64,000 nt of DNA from Puccinia triticina (taxonomy: Eukaryota; Basidiomycota; Pucciniomycetes; Pucciniales; Pucciniaceae), in assembly GCF_026914185.1 (NCBI RefSeq), contig NC_070564.1, forward strand, positions 6,572,001 through 6,636,000. Direction: 5' to 3'. The translations under genes and the position numbers were made by a program. Shown here piece after piece: positions 1 through 10,388 of the stretch. Position 1 is the first letter of the stretch. The number at the start of each line of letters is the position of its first letter. The notes under the pieces were generated by a model. It saw nothing but the letters and a program-made list of their open reading frames with translations. It ran no database searches and was not told the origin of the DNA.

Positions 1-283
1 ACCACGCTCACTTCCAGATCCACTGCTGCTCACAGCTCTCCGATCCCTTTTGGCAGATATACTCGGGTCAACTCACAAGACACACTCACTTTGGTTTTAC
101 GGCCACCTGGGCACTTTTTTTATTTTTATTGAACTTTGCAGTTTTTTTTTATCTCTTCTTTTGTTTGTTTGTTTTGCTTTTAAGGCTGTCTAGAGAGGGA
201 AAAAGATGAGATGAGAGAATGGTGAAGTACTGGGGGCCATACTAGAGTGAGAGAGCAGGGGGCCATGTTGCTAGATTGAGAGA

Positions 284-918
284 GCAGCTTCTCTGTCAAG
301 AAACGCCGTTGTATCGGCCGCCGCTGGATCGAGCCCATACTGTGCAATTTCAAGATGGTTGATTGGAGATCAAGGTGAATCGTTGAGGGATGGCGGGTGG
401 TCCAGAGCAGATAGATCTTGCTTCAATCATCGCCATCAAGATCCTTGCTCTGCCCGTCGGAAGATTGATGCTGCCGTCGAAACAGTTCCCAGGGTCCTGC
501 AGGGCCAGATCTCGATAGGATGGGTTCCAGTTTGAAGTGCCGACCTGGACGGTGATGGTGCCGAGTACCAATTTCAGTTTCTCCATTCTTGGTCTCCTGC
601 GCAGACAGTCGGTGTTCCTGGGCAGGAGCAAGTAGTTGAGAAGCGCAAAGGAGGCATCCCATGTTTTGGCAGCAATCCCGAATGCGGCCAGGTCGTCGCC
701 AAAGTGGTTCTGCTCGGCGCACAAGTCCTCCCGGCCTGGCCGGCGCTTGCAGGAGATCGCGAGGTTGGAGGGGAAGTTGGCCCGGTGATGGAGCGAGTCG
801 TCCATGCTGGCACTGCGTCGGCTCCCAGCCCCAGGCGAGCCTGCTCGGTGGCCGCAGCTTCTCTGTCAAGAAGCGCCGTTGTATCTGCCGCCGCTGGATC
901 GGGCCCATACTGTGCAAT
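284..918. repeat. 65-bp direct repeat, two copies 570 bp apart
   Basis: Copies lie at 284-348 and 854-918. Both begin GCAGCTTCTCTGTCAAGAA and end CCCATACTGTGCAAT, with four or five differences between them. The second copy lies within the minus-strand frame described at 350-1218; the first lies just past its end. A local segmental duplication is the simplest explanation. Confidence 0.85.
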
Positions 919-1218
919 CAGTGACTGCATTTCCACATCACAGAGAATCCTGTCCGTCCATCGCCCACCTACCAGATTTTCTGAGCCAGACGAGGGGAGG
1001 GGAGAGCCATGCAAGGAGGAGAAGCGGGAAAAGGGAGGAGGGATGGGACAGGAGAGGACAAAGCAATTCAAGCAGGCAAGGAGGAGTGATAGTCGGGGGA
1101 ACAAGGCTTGGAAGGAGCCAAGCGAGGTGCGGAGCTCAATGGAGGATGCAATGTGGAGGTGGGCGTGCTGTGGATGGGGTGTGGGCCAGGCAAGGAGGAG
1201 GCAGGCGCAGAGGGACAC
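350..1218 (-). pseudogene. Broken coding region of unknown function, possibly methyltransferase-like
   Basis: Two overlapping minus-strand frames look like one protein with a frame change near 800. The upstream frame (1218 to about 800) has a hydrophobic, signal-like beginning and then an Ala/Glu-rich stretch. The downstream frame (about 805 to 350) carries a WDASFALLNYL segment, which resembles the start of class I lysine methyltransferases of the METTL21 type (WDA..L..YL). The expected SAM-binding glycine motif is not visible, so that assignment is weak. No splice pair clearly joins the two frames, so I call it broken. It could also be a chance GC-rich reading frame. Confidence 0.3.
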
Positions 1219-1238
1219 GTATGTGGGTTGGTGAGGGT

Positions 1239-1956
1239 CTAGCTTAACTAAGCCTCTCGAACGGAGGGTCCGGGGGACCCCGCCCGGAGGGCTCTCCGCA
1301 AGAGAGGCTTACGCCTAATGTCTGAAGTCTGGCAGGGAAAGGAAGGATATTCAACCCCAAAACCACTAAATAATTATTTAAAAATCAGCAAAATATGTAC
1401 AAAAAAACTGAATAGACAGTTTCATTGCCAGTGCTGATGCGCACCCTCACAAAGACCCAAAACTGATTGAAGAAATCCGTTTTGAAGGTCAAAGGAACCC
1501 TGAAGCATATTACATTGCTCTGAAGATCCATTTTTGGATTTTCTGATAATATGCACAATTGAATTTCCTTTCTGCAACAAAATGCAACACTACATGTGTA
1601 GGATCTGCGGGTTTGCGGATCCAGTATCCACCAGGCATGATGGTTGCGCATCCTTAGTTTACATTTCTTCATGTTTTTTTATTTTTAAACCATTAGTACA
1701 GTGCAAATGGTTTGGATTGAGGAGATGAAACCGGTGCCAAATGAAAGCTGAGGTCCAGAAGTATCTTTTGGCTCTGGGGCAGGTCCACAGGACCTGAGGG
1801 GGAGGCTGGCTGAGGCTTAATATTTTCCCTCCAGCCAATTGTGATTTCTTTCCCAGCCAAAATTTCGACATTACGCGCAAGTCCCTCCCTGCGGGAGGGG
1901 CCGCTTCGCGGCCAGCCACAGCAAGCCTCCCACCAGGGGGGACTTGTGTTAAGTTA
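1239..1956. mobile_element. Foldback MITE, Mutator-like (9-bp target duplication)
   Basis: The ends are inverted: CTAGCTTAACTAAGCC on the left and GGGGACTTGTGTTAAGTTA on the right. The flanks carry the same nine bases, GGTGAGGGT, at 1230-1238 and 1957-1965. Each end folds into its own hairpin of CCTC/GAGG blocks separated by GC-rich loops. The interior has no credible gene. Relatives in this window are at 19539-20749, 26738-27530 and 14240-14371. Nine-base duplications and long terminal inverted repeats fit the Mutator superfamily; that placement is inference. Confidence 0.8.
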
Positions 1957-2006
1957 GGTGAGGGTGGGGGAGATGGAGGGTGGCGGTGATCCGATGAGCG
2001 GACTTA

Positions 2007-2895
2007 GAGCATTTCCACCGCGGGTGGTATTGTCGGGGCGCTAAAATTTGATCTCTGCGAGTGCGCAGCCAGTTTTAGCGCCCCAAACTGCTGCGGCATA
2101 CACCGCGAGAGTCTCTAAAAAGTCATGAAAGGCATACGTCGCCCCCGGTCCACTCCCCCGTCAATCATATGAAAGGCATCCACCCGGTTATCGAGGGGAG
2201 CTCTCTTCTCAATGATCGAAACGAACCGGGTCGTTCCGGTCATCGTGGGGAGTATACACCCCTCTCGATAACTGGAACGAACCGGCCATTGAGGGGAGTA
2301 TTTACCCCCCTCGATGAGGTCGGAACAAACCTGGTTGTTCCGGCCATTGTGGGGAGTATATACTCCTTGATAACTGGAACAAACCGGCCATCGAGGGGAG
2401 TATGTACTCCCCTTGATGATCAGAAAAGACAGGTTTGTTCCGGTCATCATGGGGAGTAACTATTCCTCTCGATGACCAGAAGGAACCGGCCATCAAGGGG
2501 AGTATGTACTCCTCTCGATGACCGGAAGGAACCGGACATCGAGGGGAGCATGTACTCCTCTCGATGACCAGAACAAACGGGCCATCGAGGGGAGCACCTC
2601 TTGATGGCGGGCCTGCCTTGGCCATCAAGTGATTGTATATTGTGTTCGGGGGTGTGACGGATGGGGTGAGCTGTAGTTTCACAAGGTGTTTGTTCCATGA
2701 AAGGGAGTTGAGGTGTGGATGGATGAGTCCCTAGTGAGTCCCTCGGAGTCCCTACATGTAGGGACTTGAGGTCGATATTTAGGGACGGCCGTAAATTTTC
2801 AACGCAAATAGCGCCCGCGGTGGGTCGGGTTGAGGTGGTAAATTCCTGAAAATTCCAACTAGGGCCCCGATTTAGGGCCCGCGGTGGAAATGCTC
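2007..2895. mobile_element. PIF/Harbinger-like MITE carrying a hairpin minisatellite
   Basis: The terminal inverted repeats are GAGCATTTCCACCGCGG on the left and CCGCGGTGGAAATGCTC on the right. The element is flanked by TTA at 2004-2006 and 2896-2898. The GAGCATYTCC end and the three-base TTA duplication are typical of PIF/Harbinger non-autonomous elements. The middle half is a tandem hairpin array (2165-2620), so the element has either captured or generated the array. No transposase is visible. Confidence 0.85.
2165..2620. repeat. Hairpin minisatellite, ~46-bp unit (family A)
   Basis: About ten units of 44-47 bp. Each unit holds two inverted repeats. The first is CTCGATGACCGG, a short loop, then CCGGCCATCGAG. 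The second is GGGGAGTATGTACTCCCC. The array therefore reads almost the same on both strands. The loop bases vary (AACAAA, AAGGAA, AACGAA) while the stems are kept, often by compensating changes. Any frames across it are repeat translations and not genes. Confidence 0.9.
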
Positions 2896-2898
2896 TTA

Positions 2899-3377
2899 GA
2901 AAAAATGAGGCGGGTGGATGGGTGAGGGCCGAGGGTGACGTGTCCCTCTGATGGGCGGACTTTGTCTTAGCCCCCTCTGCCCTTTTTTTTTTGGGTTACA
3001 TAGCAAACGGGAGGAGTTGTCAAGGTGTTGGTTGCCCATTGTTGCCAATCTGCAGGCCGTTAGTGAATGTTGACTGCATGTTGACGCTGTGGCCGGCGGC
3101 ATATTGTTGGTCAGGTAATTTTGCCGGCCATTTGACTGGGGTAAAGTTACAGGTTACTTACCTGACTGCAAAATCCGGCGGTTTGGTTGGTAGTTTGGTG
3201 GTCATTTTGCCGGCTGACAGGAGGCCAACAGGTGGGCGGTCAACCAGGCGGGTGTTTTGTCTTTGACGGCAGTTTTGACGGGCAAAACCTTAATCCGTGC
3301 AACTGCCGTGTACACGAGGTTGTGGGTTCAATACCCACTTCACTCGGACCATACTTTTCACAAGTTCAATACTGTAC
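2899..3377. other. No gene seen
   Basis: This is mixed-composition sequence with a T-run near 2985. A tRNA-like T-arm (GTGGGTTCAATACCCAC, about 3325) comes near the end, but no complete tRNA can be folded around it. Confidence 0.5.
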
Positions 3378-3560
3378 CCTCTCAATGACCGGTCCGTGGC
3401 GGCCATCAAGAGGAGTCTGTACTCTTGATGACCGGTCTGTACCAGCCATCAAGAGGGATGTGTCCTCTCGAGGTACAGGCCGGTCATTGAGTGGGCTGTG
3501 TCCTCTCAATGACCGGTCTATACCGGCCATCAAGAGGGTTGTGTACTCTTGATGACCGGT
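3378..3560. repeat. Hairpin minisatellite (family A variant)
   Basis: Four units of about 44 bp built on CTCAATGACCGGT, loop, ACCGGCCATCAAGAG. This block and the unique sequence after it (to about 3680) recur in the same orientation at about 5290-5530. A few hundred bases have therefore been duplicated as a segment that includes the array edge. Confidence 0.85.
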
Positions 3561-3680
3561 TTAACAATGAGGGATGAGGCCAGAGTTGCTGGTATACCTG
3601 GAGTTGTAAATCTGGCAGGTATTCTGGCATCTCAAGCCTGTGGAAAGCTTCTAAAGCTAAAAATTACAAGGTGAGTCAGA

Positions 3681-4695
3681 TCTGGCTTTACAAGTGCCAG
3701 ATCTGACTTTACACGGTGTGGAACTACTCTTGGGATGAATAGAGCTGGAGAGGGAATGGTGCTTTAATGGGCTGCCTCTCTGTGAACAAGAAAAAGATAT
3801 AAGAGTGTGGACTCTTATGGAAAGGTGTGGCTATAGAGGATTCTTGAGGTATGTCTTGAGGGTTACTTTTCTACTAATCTAATATTTTGTACACAGATAA
3901 AAAGCTTGTCCAATCTGATTTATTGGCATAAGCAAGGCTAATGATAGGTGACCAGTGATCTGAATTACTTTGACAGGATCTGATGGGGAACAAATGAAGA
4001 GGAAAACAACCCAGTTTATATACAAAAGAAAGAGGAGCCATGAGGAAACAAGGATAACCTGAAGGGAAGCATAGAACATTCTACTTCTATAGGATGAAAC
4101 AGCCATGTGGTCAGAGTAGTGGGTCAAGGAGTCACATGATGGTGGAATAGTGGGTGGGGATGATGCCATCTTCTGGGGGCTATGGTGAAATCTTCCTAGT
4201 TGGAGGAGGGGATGTGTGAGACATAACAGGGGTAGAATATTCTATGATCTAAGATAGGAGGATTTAGGTGCTTCAGGAAGTGTTTCAGGAAATAATAATC
4301 TAGGTGGGGTTTGGGGCTATGTCTAGTATAATGTGTATCATGTTGGGTTTGAAGGGTGAAGGGTTTCAAGGGTGCTTGTACATATTTGAGCACATGGTTC
4401 TAAGGAAACACTAGAAGAAGGGGATAACATGTGATCTGGGTAGATGTTTGAGACTAGGGAGAGGGTTTATCCAAGAGAGGGGGAGTGTGGGAAGAGGGAA
4501 TACTATTATCCAGGGTATGACCATTGAGTGGGGATGTTGAGGGCCTTGGGCTTTGCTGACAAGGGGGCCAGAGGTATGGGATTTAGTCTTGAGGTGTTAC
4601 AGCCTTGTGATTGATGGTTGCTGGTTTTCTGGGTAGATCAGGATTGGCTTACCACAACGGCCGTGTAAAGTCAGATTTGGCACTTGTAAAGCCAG
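3681..4695. mobile_element. Small palindrome split by a solo LTR
   Basis: The left arm (about 3681-3716) reads TCTGGCTTTACAAGTGCC and continues to TGACTTTACACGG. The right arm (about 4660-4695) is its reverse complement, running CCGTGTAAAGTCA to CTTGTAAAGCCAGA. With the intervening LTR removed, the arms form an almost uninterrupted palindrome of about 75 bp. Confidence 0.75.
3717..4656. mobile_element. Solo LTR (940 bp), copy 1
   Basis: It starts TGTGGAACTACTC and ends GGATTGGCTTACCACA, so it has TG...CA termini with a TGTGG/CCACA inverted end. Both sides have ACGG (3713-3716 and 4657-4660). It is clearly related along its length to 5969-6886. There is no primer-binding site, coding region or partner LTR at the right spacing, so this is the scar of LTR-LTR recombination. 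ORFs inside it are not credible. Confidence 0.8.
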
Positions 4696-4756
4696 ATTTT
4701 TACACCCTGGTTTTACACGCACTTTTCAGCGGCTAGATCAAACCAGAAAATCCCTC

Positions 4757-5425
4757 TTGATGGCCGGTACAGACCGGTCATCAAGAGTACACAACCCTCC
4801 CGATAGCTGGTCCGTACCGGCCATCCAGAGTACACAACCCTCTCAATGCCCGGTATAGACCAGCCATCAAGAGTACGCAACCCTCTAGATGCCCGGTTGA
4901 GATTGGCCATTGAGAGTACGCAACCCTTTAGATGCCCGGTCAAGACAGGCCATCAAGAGTACACAACCCTCTCGATGGCCGGTATAGACCGGTCATTGCG
5001 AGGACATAGCCCACTCGATGACCGGCCTGTACCTTGAGTGGACACATCCCTCTTGATGGCCGGTACAGACCAGCCATTGAGAGAGAGGGCACCACCCTCT
5101 GGCAGATCTGTGCCGGTCATCGAGGGGGTACATCTGTACCGGCCATTGAGAGGCTTGAGTCCTCTCGATGACCGGCGTTGCGTCCTCTTGATGTCCTACC
5201 CACCGGTCATCAAGAGGCATGTGTCCTCTCAATGACTGGTACAGAGGACACATCTTTACCGGGCATCGAGAGGACACTGTACCCTCTCAATGACCAGTCT
5301 GTACCAGCCATCAAGAGGGATGTGTCCTCTTGAGGTCCAGGCCGGTCATTGAGTGGGCTGTGTCCTCTCAATGACCGGTCTATACCGGCCATCAAGTGGG
5401 CTGTGTACTCTTGATGACCGGTTTA
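4757..5425. repeat. Hairpin minisatellite (family A variant), ~15 units
   Basis: Units of about 44 bp of the form CTCGATGGCCGGT, loop TATAG, ACCGGTCATCAAGAG, then a spacer (TACACAACC, GACACATCCC or similar). Strand orientation cannot be assigned because the units are dyad-symmetric. Spacer and loop bases diverge faster than stems. The right end shares the sequence that also follows the array at 3378-3560. Confidence 0.88.
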
Positions 5426-5429
5426 ACAA

Positions 5430-5968
5430 TGAGGGATGAGGCCCAAGTGACTGGAATACCTGGGGTTGTAAATCTGGCAGGTATTCTGGCATCTCAAGCC
5501 TGCAGAAAAGCTTCTAAAGCTAAAAATTACATGGCTGTGTAAATCAAAGGGAAGTCCTTCATTATCAAAGAATGTTCACTAAAATTGAGTATGATCCAAG
5601 TTTATTAAAGCCTCTGAATCACAAAAAAAAAATTCAAGGGTTTCCCCTACAAATCTCTAAAAATTGCAAAAAAAATTGAAGGTTTCCCCTCTACAACTTC
5701 AAGAAAAAAAAATGAAGGTTTTTCCCTCTACAAATGCCAAAATCAACAAAAAAACACAATTTTACACCAACCTGCAACCAGCCACCTAACATCAGCAAGC
5801 TGATGCACCGTGGTCCACCGTCCATCCCTGTCTAGCAGGGTTAAAAAACGGTGAGAGGATGACCCCCCGCGCGCCGCATTGAAGGCATTATGCAAAGGGG
5901 GGCCAACAAGTTTAGCCTCTCAAACTGCGCAAGTGCAACAGCGGAGGGGGTGAGGACAAACCACACGC
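5430..5968. other. No gene seen; duplicated flank then A-rich sequence
   Basis: The first 100 bases repeat 3565-3680. The rest is A-rich with short near-repeats of CAAAAAAAATTGAAGGTTTCCCC (three degenerate copies, 5620-5740). Confidence 0.5.
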
Positions 5969-6886
5969 TGTGGAACTACTCTGAGGGAAGAATAGAGCTT
6001 GAGAGGGATTTGGTGCTTGAAGGGCTGCCTCTCAGGGGAACAAGAAAAAGAATATAAGAGTATGGACTCTTAAGGAAAGGTGTGGCTATAGAGGATTCTT
6101 GAGGTATGTCTAAGGGTTTACTTTCTACTAATCTAATAGCAAGGTAAAGGTAATATAAAGTCTGTCCAACCTGATATATTTGGCATAGACTTATCAAGCT
6201 TGTCCACTCTGATTTAATGGCATAAGCTAGGCTAGTGAATGGTGACCAGTGATCTGGATTGCTGGGACAGGATCTGATAGGGAACAAATGGTAGGGCCAA
6301 GGAGGGCAGACTATATACAAAATATTATGCGGCTGAGTTGTGGTTGGAAGAAAATATGAAACAGTGAAAATTCTCAATCAAGGGGGTGAGGCTGAAAATG
6401 CTATGGGGATGGAAAGTTCTGGAATGAGGCTGAAATGTGGAGAGACAATAAAACATCAGAAGAAAGGGATTACATATCATATGAGAGGCTGAAAAGGGTT
6501 GGGCTGAAACCAAAGGGGACAAAGGGTAACCAAGATGGGATCTCTATGGTTATTACATGTGTGGCTAATTCCAAAATGAGGTTGTTATGCTGGATTGGGA
6601 AGGGAGGAAAAGATGATTAATATTCAGGGTCTTTCCTAATAGTCTGGCTCTGTCTGATGGGTGACTTTCTCCCACTTGTGCCTAGCTGGCAGTCTGAGGA
6701 GTATTGATTTGGTGTAGGTGAAGGTGGGGAAAAAGGGTGAAGAGAGAATGGGGGGCCTGTTGATGAGTATGAGTTGTCCTGGCCTTGATTCTTGAGGGAG
6801 GTGGGGCCTTGAGTATTCCAGAGAGGTTTATATTGAGGTGAAAAGACTTTTGATTTTGGTGCCATATTCAGGATTGGCTTACCACA
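5969..6886. mobile_element. Solo LTR (918 bp), copy 2
   Basis: It has the same termini as the LTR at 3717-4656 (TGTGGAACTACTC ... GGATTGGCTTACCACA) and is flanked by a different four-base duplication, ACGC (5965-5968 and 6887-6890). It is therefore an independent insertion and not a duplicate of the first. Indels separate the two copies, so neither is recent. Confidence 0.8.
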
Positions 6887-6976
6887 ACGCTTGAAGTACA
6901 GCGGCAGAGGAAGCCTGGGGGATTTATCCAAACACAAGAGCACCCCCCATTTTATACCCCATCGACCAGCAAGCTC

Positions 6977-7074
6977 GCCTGAAGCCTTGCCCTTGACTCC
7001 GCTTGCATGTACATACATATCCCTGAAGCCTTGCCCTTGACTCCGCTTGCATGTACATACATATCCCTGAAGCC
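6977..7074. repeat. 44-bp tandem repeat, 2.2 copies
   Basis: The unit begins CCCTGAAGCCTTGCCCTTGA and ends ATGTACATACATAT. The first two copies (6977-7020 and 7021-7064) are identical, so the duplication is recent. Confidence 0.9.
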
Positions 7075-7447
7075 AAAGCCTCCGCCACACCGCCGCTGTA
7101 AATATTCTTGACCCGCAATGTGAGCCTGAGTCTCTATAGTGACAACAGGAGACAAGAAATGGGGGTGGCAATAGTTGGATTTCTTGGGATAAAGAAAATA
7201 CAACTATAAGAGAAAAGAGAGAAAGAGAGAGAGAAACCAAGCAGGATGAGAAAGAGGAGGAGTACTAGGTTATTCTAGTGGGAATGCACGTCCACTGGCA
7301 ATGCTACTCTTCAGAAGAGTGCTGCTAATCTGTGCTAGAAAGTGCTACAGCTTCCTCTCAGGAGGGTATCTGGATTAGATAAGTTTAATCCAGCCACAAT
7401 TTTTTAGCTTCCTTCTGGATAGTCAAGGTTCTTAAAGGGAAACCTGA

Positions 7448-7565
7448 GGGACAGCCCTGTAACCTAGATTTGAGGCAAAGGCCAAGTGATAATAAGGGAC
7501 AGCCCTGTGATCAAGATAGAGGCAAAGGCCTGTGAGGGACAGCCCTGTGATCAAGAAGGAGGCAA
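7448..7565. repeat. Short tandem repeat, three copies, 43-46 bp
   Basis: Each copy starts GAGGGACAGCCCTGT (or AGGGACAGCCCTGT) and contains GAGGCAAAGGCC. The AGGG-ACAG-CCCT core is itself a small inverted repeat. Confidence 0.75.
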
Positions 7566-8444
7566 AACCAGAAGAAAGAGCAGATCAAGCAAGACACAGA
7601 GTTGTACCTCTGAGATAAACAAGGTTCAGTGAAAGAGGTTACTCACTGTCAACATCCTAGGTGCCTGTGACGGTAGGTATACTGGGAGTATAGTAGGCTC
7701 TTTGGTGGTGATCCTGGTGTTATCTGGGTGGTGGTTCTGGTGTGCTGAAGTCTGTGGATCCGCCTCAGGCAAGGGGGATCCTGACTACGAAAATTTTCAC
7801 AGTTTGCTTATGTAATTTAAATATGTACATGTGGTTTGGCGCGCCTGGTAGCGCTGACACGTCACAACTGCGCAAGCGCGCCACAACTCAATAACTCAGG
7901 GAAGGAGTATAGTTACAAGGAATTGATAAGTTATAACTAGGGTTAAAATTGCATGAGGAAACAGAATATGAAGTCAAAATAAGGTTATCTCTTAAGATGA
8001 AAAAGATATAAAGTAATTTATATGTAATAAATGTAGAACAGGCAGCTTTTAGGTCAGCTGTGATGACTCTAAGGCTGACACGCAAGGCATACTCAAAACC
8101 CTTTCATAGCCAATTACCGGGAGCGTAGCGGGAGGTGATCATGTCCAAGGAGCCGCGGGCCCATGACATGCCTGCCTGATGCCCGCCCAGGGCATTCCCG
8201 TCGGCGCGGAGGCGTAGCGGCGGAGAACGCGCGGCGCGCAGCCAAGGAGCTGCGGCAAGGGCGGCAAACCTAAAGGGAAACCAACCGGTACCGGCGAGAA
8301 GTCCGGCGCCACCGTCTGAGTTAAACCTTATCAAGGAAAACCCATTGGACCCTTGTTGCCGCCGAACCGCAAGAACGAAAAGAAAGAAGAAAACTTTGAT
8401 CTCAACGTGATAAGTAATTTTCCTTTAGAAACGGCGTAGAAGAG
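7566..8444. other. No gene seen; probable 5' region of the downstream retroelement
   Basis: The sequence includes GC-rich inverted motifs (GGCGCGCC near 7840; CGTAGCGGCGGAGAACGCGCGG near 8215). It leads directly into the gag-like frames of the element at 8445-15343. I could not define the element's left terminus. Confidence 0.4.
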
Positions 8445-8970
8445 ATGGCAAGCTCAATCAAGCAGGCAACAGCAATCGTGAAGAGGATAGCCGGGATCGA
8501 GACGCAGAGCGAAGTGGGCACGGAAGATCCCCGGGTGGCATTACAGGAGGAAGAAGACGAGGTACCAGACTTGAACCCCCCAAAGAAAGGGAAGAAAGGA
8601 TCAACTGTAAAGGAAGCGCCACGGAAGATAACGACCAGATCAGCGTCAAAGGCCCCGGAGGACGCACTGCAACAGGTCAAAAGGCAACCAGGAGACCTTA
8701 CTAGGGACAGTTGGAGGACCGAAAGGGAAAAGAGGTAAGCGATCGATGATTACCGCCGAGAGGAACGAGAGGAATGAAAAGGAAACTGAGCAAGGATACG
8801 CCATACCGCTATCAGCTGCCAATCCAGAGGGAACCACCGATACACCGCCGATTGATCAGGGGAGAAAGAAAAGAGACCGACCTGGCCCAGGTATGTTGTC
8901 AGATTGTAAAGGAATCCCAAGGAATTATCCGCAAGGACTAACCTGGATTGGCTTACCCCACCAGTATTAA
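8445..8970 (+). pseudogene. N-terminal gag-like fragments of the DIRS-like element
   Basis: Two short frames, 8445-8738 and 8746-8970, are charged and low in complexity (KKGKKGS, ERNERNEKE). They look like pieces of one disordered gag N-terminus separated by a frame change. There is no recognisable domain. A GGTAAGC at the end of the first frame could instead be a splice donor, but no matching acceptor restores the frame convincingly. Confidence 0.4.
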
Positions 8971-8990
8971 ATCCAGTCAAAACAGAAGCG

Positions 8991-10184
8991 GTGCCAGCTG
9001 AATTAACGGCCGCAGATGCGGTGCCCCCATGGAAAATCCAACAGACGTTGGTCGCGATGGTGGAGCGGGCTATGAAAGCGGAAGCGGAGGGCAACTCGGT
9101 CATGGCAAGCCGCCTCTACGATATAGGTGCAGGCCTGGGGAGGGCACTACCAAGAACAGCCCAGTCATCAGCGAGTCCAGCCCAACCCCAAAAGCCACGA
9201 GCCCTCGTGCCCATCCCAGGGCTCAAGGTACCAGTCCCACCCCCCAACGAGATCGACCTGACCGACGAAGTCAAGGAGTCATTCCTGCCAACCAACCCCA
9301 AAACAAATGGAGCCGCAGCATCAGCAGGGACTTTGATATGTGACAAATCAGCCGTGCCAACGTCGGTCGACGTAGGCCTCACCCCCTTCTTTCAGAAAAA
9401 CTTGAAAGAGCTAAGGGGACCGCTCCCGTTGACCATTTTCAACGAGGAATGGCAAGATAAGGCCATTATGCATTACGCGGAGAAGAGGCCAAAAGCAGAG
9501 GAGAACGGCTCCGATTGGCTACGCTATTCAGGTTATCCGTACCCAAACGAGTATTGCCAGACGTATAACAAGTGGTCGGTCAACCACCAGGGGTTCTACA
9601 CCGCACTCTCGAAAGTCAAGACTGAAGCCCACAAGACGTTCGCCGGATGGCTGGTCGTCCATAAGAACCACTGCGACGCCATCATTATCCGGGACGGGTA
9701 CATGACCGGATTGCGCTACGACATCCAAGTCAGAGCAAACGCACTGGCACATTGGGTGAGGCTAGGAGACGGTAGAGAGTTGATGGCGAACATATCAGTG
9801 TATAGAGAAGATGTGGTGAGGAAAGCATACGGAAAGGCACGGAAGTTTGAAGAGACCGATTTCCCGGACAATCCGTACTCAGCAGGCGGCAGACGCTTTG
9901 GATGGGACCCAACAGCCGGCCAACCCAAATCTAAAGGCGACAACGGAGCGAACACACTCCTGTTGCACCTGCGCCAACCAGAGACTCATCAGCTCGAGGG
10001 GAAGCATTTGAACCAGCAGCGAAGAGCCTCCCCAGAATCATTGAAAGGGCCAGACAAAGGTAATCAGGGAGGCCAGCGACAGACCCAAGGAGGGTACAAA
10101 GGCAGCCGGTACAACCCTCGTCACAACGACCGCGACGGAGGCCGGGACGGCGGCAGAGAAGGCGGCCGAGGCAGGAATTATTAG
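8991..10184 (+). CDS. Gag-like protein of the DIRS-like element
   Basis: A 397-residue open frame that probably forms the particle or RNA-binding protein of the retroelement. The first 140 residues are Ala/Pro-rich. The middle (about 150-290) is a folded-looking region rich in Trp and Tyr. The last 80 residues are Gly/Arg/Asn-rich and end in repeated RDGG motifs, which suits RNA binding. There is no CCHC zinc knuckle, which agrees with DIRS elements and argues against gypsy or copia. It lies about 200 bp upstream of the RT frame, separated by a poly-T/poly-A tract. The first ATG may not be the true start because the preceding frames could belong to the same protein. Family placement rests on the neighbouring RT. 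Confidence 0.6.
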   Translation: MPAELTAADAVPPWKIQQTLVAMVERAMKAEAEGNSVMASRLYDIGAGLGRALPRTAQSSASPAQPQKPRALVPIPGLKVPVPPPNEIDLTDEVKESFLPTNPKTNGAAASAGTLICDKSAVPTSVDVGLTPFFQKNLKELRGPLPLTIFNEEWQDKAIMHYAEKRPKAEENGSDWLRYSGYPYPNEYCQTYNKWSVNHQGFYTALSKVKTEAHKTFAGWLVVHKNHCDAIIIRDGYMTGLRYDIQVRANALAHWVRLGDGRELMANISVYREDVVRKAYGKARKFEETDFPDNPYSAGGRRFGWDPTAGQPKSKGDNGANTLLLHLRQPETHQLEGKHLNQQRRASPESLKGPDKGNQGGQRQTQGGYKGSRYNPRHNDRDGGRDGGREGGRGRNY

Positions 10185-10388
10185 TAGGCTACTCTCCAAT
10201 CCAATCTCGCCTTTTCTTTTTTTTTTTTTTTTTAAAAAAAAAAAATGCAAAAGAAGAGCGGAAGAACCTAGATCCATCAAGGATCTATCCTAAGGCCAAT
10301 GTCAACCCTTGGATAGAGCCTCCCCCCCCCTCTCCCAAACTCGTGGCCCTCTTTTGTCTTCCTCAATTGTTTTGAGAAATGTTAGGAA
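10185..10388. other. Poly(T)/poly(A) tract and spacer
   Basis: About 20 T followed by about 11 A at 10216-10250, then a C-run. It separates gag from RT. Confidence 0.7.

Noticed and set aside
2165..2620. CRISPR-like array (regular short palindromic repeats)
   Set aside because: Units are contiguous and dyad-symmetric throughout, with no unique spacers and no cas genes, in a eukaryotic context with spliceosomal introns.
3290..3360. Possible tRNA gene
   Set aside because: A T-arm-like hairpin is present but no consistent acceptor, D-arm and anticodon arm can be formed around it.
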